From Chloroflexota bacterium (GTDB lineage: Bacteria; Chloroflexota; Anaerolineae; DUEN01): 55,858 bases of DNA. The position numbers were made by a program, and so were the translations under genes. Numbering within the stretch: position 1 is the first letter of the stretch; each line of letters starts with the position of its first letter. Under the pieces are notes generated by a model. That model searched no databases. It was given only the letters and a program-made list of their open reading frames with translations, and was not told the DNA's origin. Below, piece by piece: positions 55,504 through 55,858 of this stretch. Location: the NCBI GenBank assembly GCA_013152435.1, contig JAADGJ010000094.1, forward strand, positions 1 to 55,858. Reading direction: 5' to 3'.

Positions 55504-55532
55504 TTGCCTGATTCAAATGGCGCAGGTATAAT
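55504..55532 (+). promoter_or_regulatory. Promoter of tuf
   Basis: TTGCCT (55504-55509), 17 bases, TATAAT (55527-55532). tuf thus has its own promoter in addition to str operon read-through. Confidence 0.85.
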
Positions 55533-55768
55533 GCGAGAGTTGCGCCCATATGTAGGATAAAAGGGCTAGGTATCTATCGCTGGCATACAGGCCGGTGAGG
55601 ATATAACGCACATCGTCTGTGCGAACTCTGGTGAGGAACGCGGGCATGCCGCGTGAGATTTCAGTCGGCTCCGGGTTCCTCATTTGTGCCCATCGGGCCT
55701 GTTTGTCGGCCTTTGTTAGAAATCATCGACCGGATCAAGATCAAACACGCAGGAAAGGAGTGAAACCG
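55533..55768 (+). promoter_or_regulatory. Long tuf leader with hairpins
   Basis: About 230 untranslated bases between promoter and ATG. Visible pairings: GCACA-TCGTC-TGTGC (55608-55622), and GAGGAAC/GTTCCTC (55633-55639 with 55675-55681) enclosing GCGG/CCGC, followed by ATTTGTG. No tRNA cloverleaf was found although tRNAs often precede tuf. Function not known. Confidence 0.4.
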
Positions 55769-55858
55769 ATGGCCAAGCCGGTATTTGAGCGGACGAAGCC
55801 GCACGTGAATGTGGGGACGATTGGCCATATTGATCATGGGAAGACGACGCTGACGGCG
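55769..55858 (+). CDS. tuf: Elongation factor Tu, N-terminal fragment
   Basis: The first 30 residues, [30 protein letters not shown], include the G1 motif [10 protein letters not shown]-Tu carries aminoacyl-tRNA to the ribosome. AAAGGAG lies 8 bases before the ATG. The gene continues beyond the window. Confidence 0.97.
   Translation, partial: MAKPVFERTKPHVNVGTIGHIDHGKTTLTA

Noticed and set aside
55540-55660. Possible tRNA in the tuf leader
   Set aside because: No cloverleaf with a T-loop GGTTCRA and matching acceptor could be drawn.

Overview
The window is a GC-rich, gene-dense bacterial chromosome segment. Gene content points to the phylum Chloroflexota, probably the Anaerolineae/Caldilineae side. 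The signs are the lineage-type inserts in RpoB and RpoC, surface proteins with Pro/Thr-rich linkers, a stand-alone LON-domain protein, an R3H/SpoIIIAA-like ATPase, and a repeat of the C-rich stem / AGCC loop type that I associate with this phylum. The placement is inferred from protein character; no rRNA gene is present to confirm it.

Layout. (1) 1-3724, minus strand: a late haem-synthesis operon reading radical SAM/SPASM protein (AhbD-like) > hemH > hemY/cgoX > a lipoprotein cut by the window edge. A MerR-type regulator lies upstream. (2) 4523-5101: a mosaic of related non-coding repeats. (3) 5102-10380: a membrane-anchored surface protein, pth and mfd. (4) 10422-20516: a SAM-I riboswitch, a small element with terminal inverted repeats, and metY-metX-metW-lysC-hom-asd. 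These cover aspartate to homocysteine, apart from the methyl-transfer step. An unusual HAD-like protein and a DUF1015 protein follow. (5) 20654-24420: glyA, tRNA-Val(GAC), a T-box leader and thrS. (6) 24479-29757: infC (AUU start), rpmI, rplT, an rRNA methyltransferase, SAM hydrolase (DUF62), murA with Cys replaced by Asp, and a nicotinate phosphoribosyltransferase. (7) 29970-38213: truD, a LON-domain protein, a GNAT-like protein, the R3H ATPase, tmk, pstA (c-di-AMP receptor), an FmdB-type zinc ribbon, gmk, and a rhomboid-TPR protease. (8) 38188-42622, minus strand: NfeD/ClpP-class protease and a large SpoIID-domain protein. (9) 42990-55858: a candidate small RNA, an attenuated rpoBC operon, rpsL-rpsG-fusA, and the start of tuf.

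Regulation is unusually readable. At least ten promoters show a -35/-10 pair, nearly all with exactly 17 bases between the boxes. Three genes or operons (met, thrS, rpoBC) have leaders ending in intrinsic terminators, and infC-rpmI has one between the genes.

The most interesting items are: a helix-hairpin-helix insertion in RpoC that reads like an RNA polymerase alpha C-terminal domain; the haem operon pairing HemY/HemH with an AhbD-like decarboxylase; a possible small RNA with its own promoter and terminator upstream of rpoB; a structured RNA candidate between lysC and hom; the HAD/DUF1015/glyA neighbourhood suggesting serine-phosphoserine chemistry; and strong hairpins between rpsL and rpsG. 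No CRISPR array, prophage or intact transposase gene was seen.
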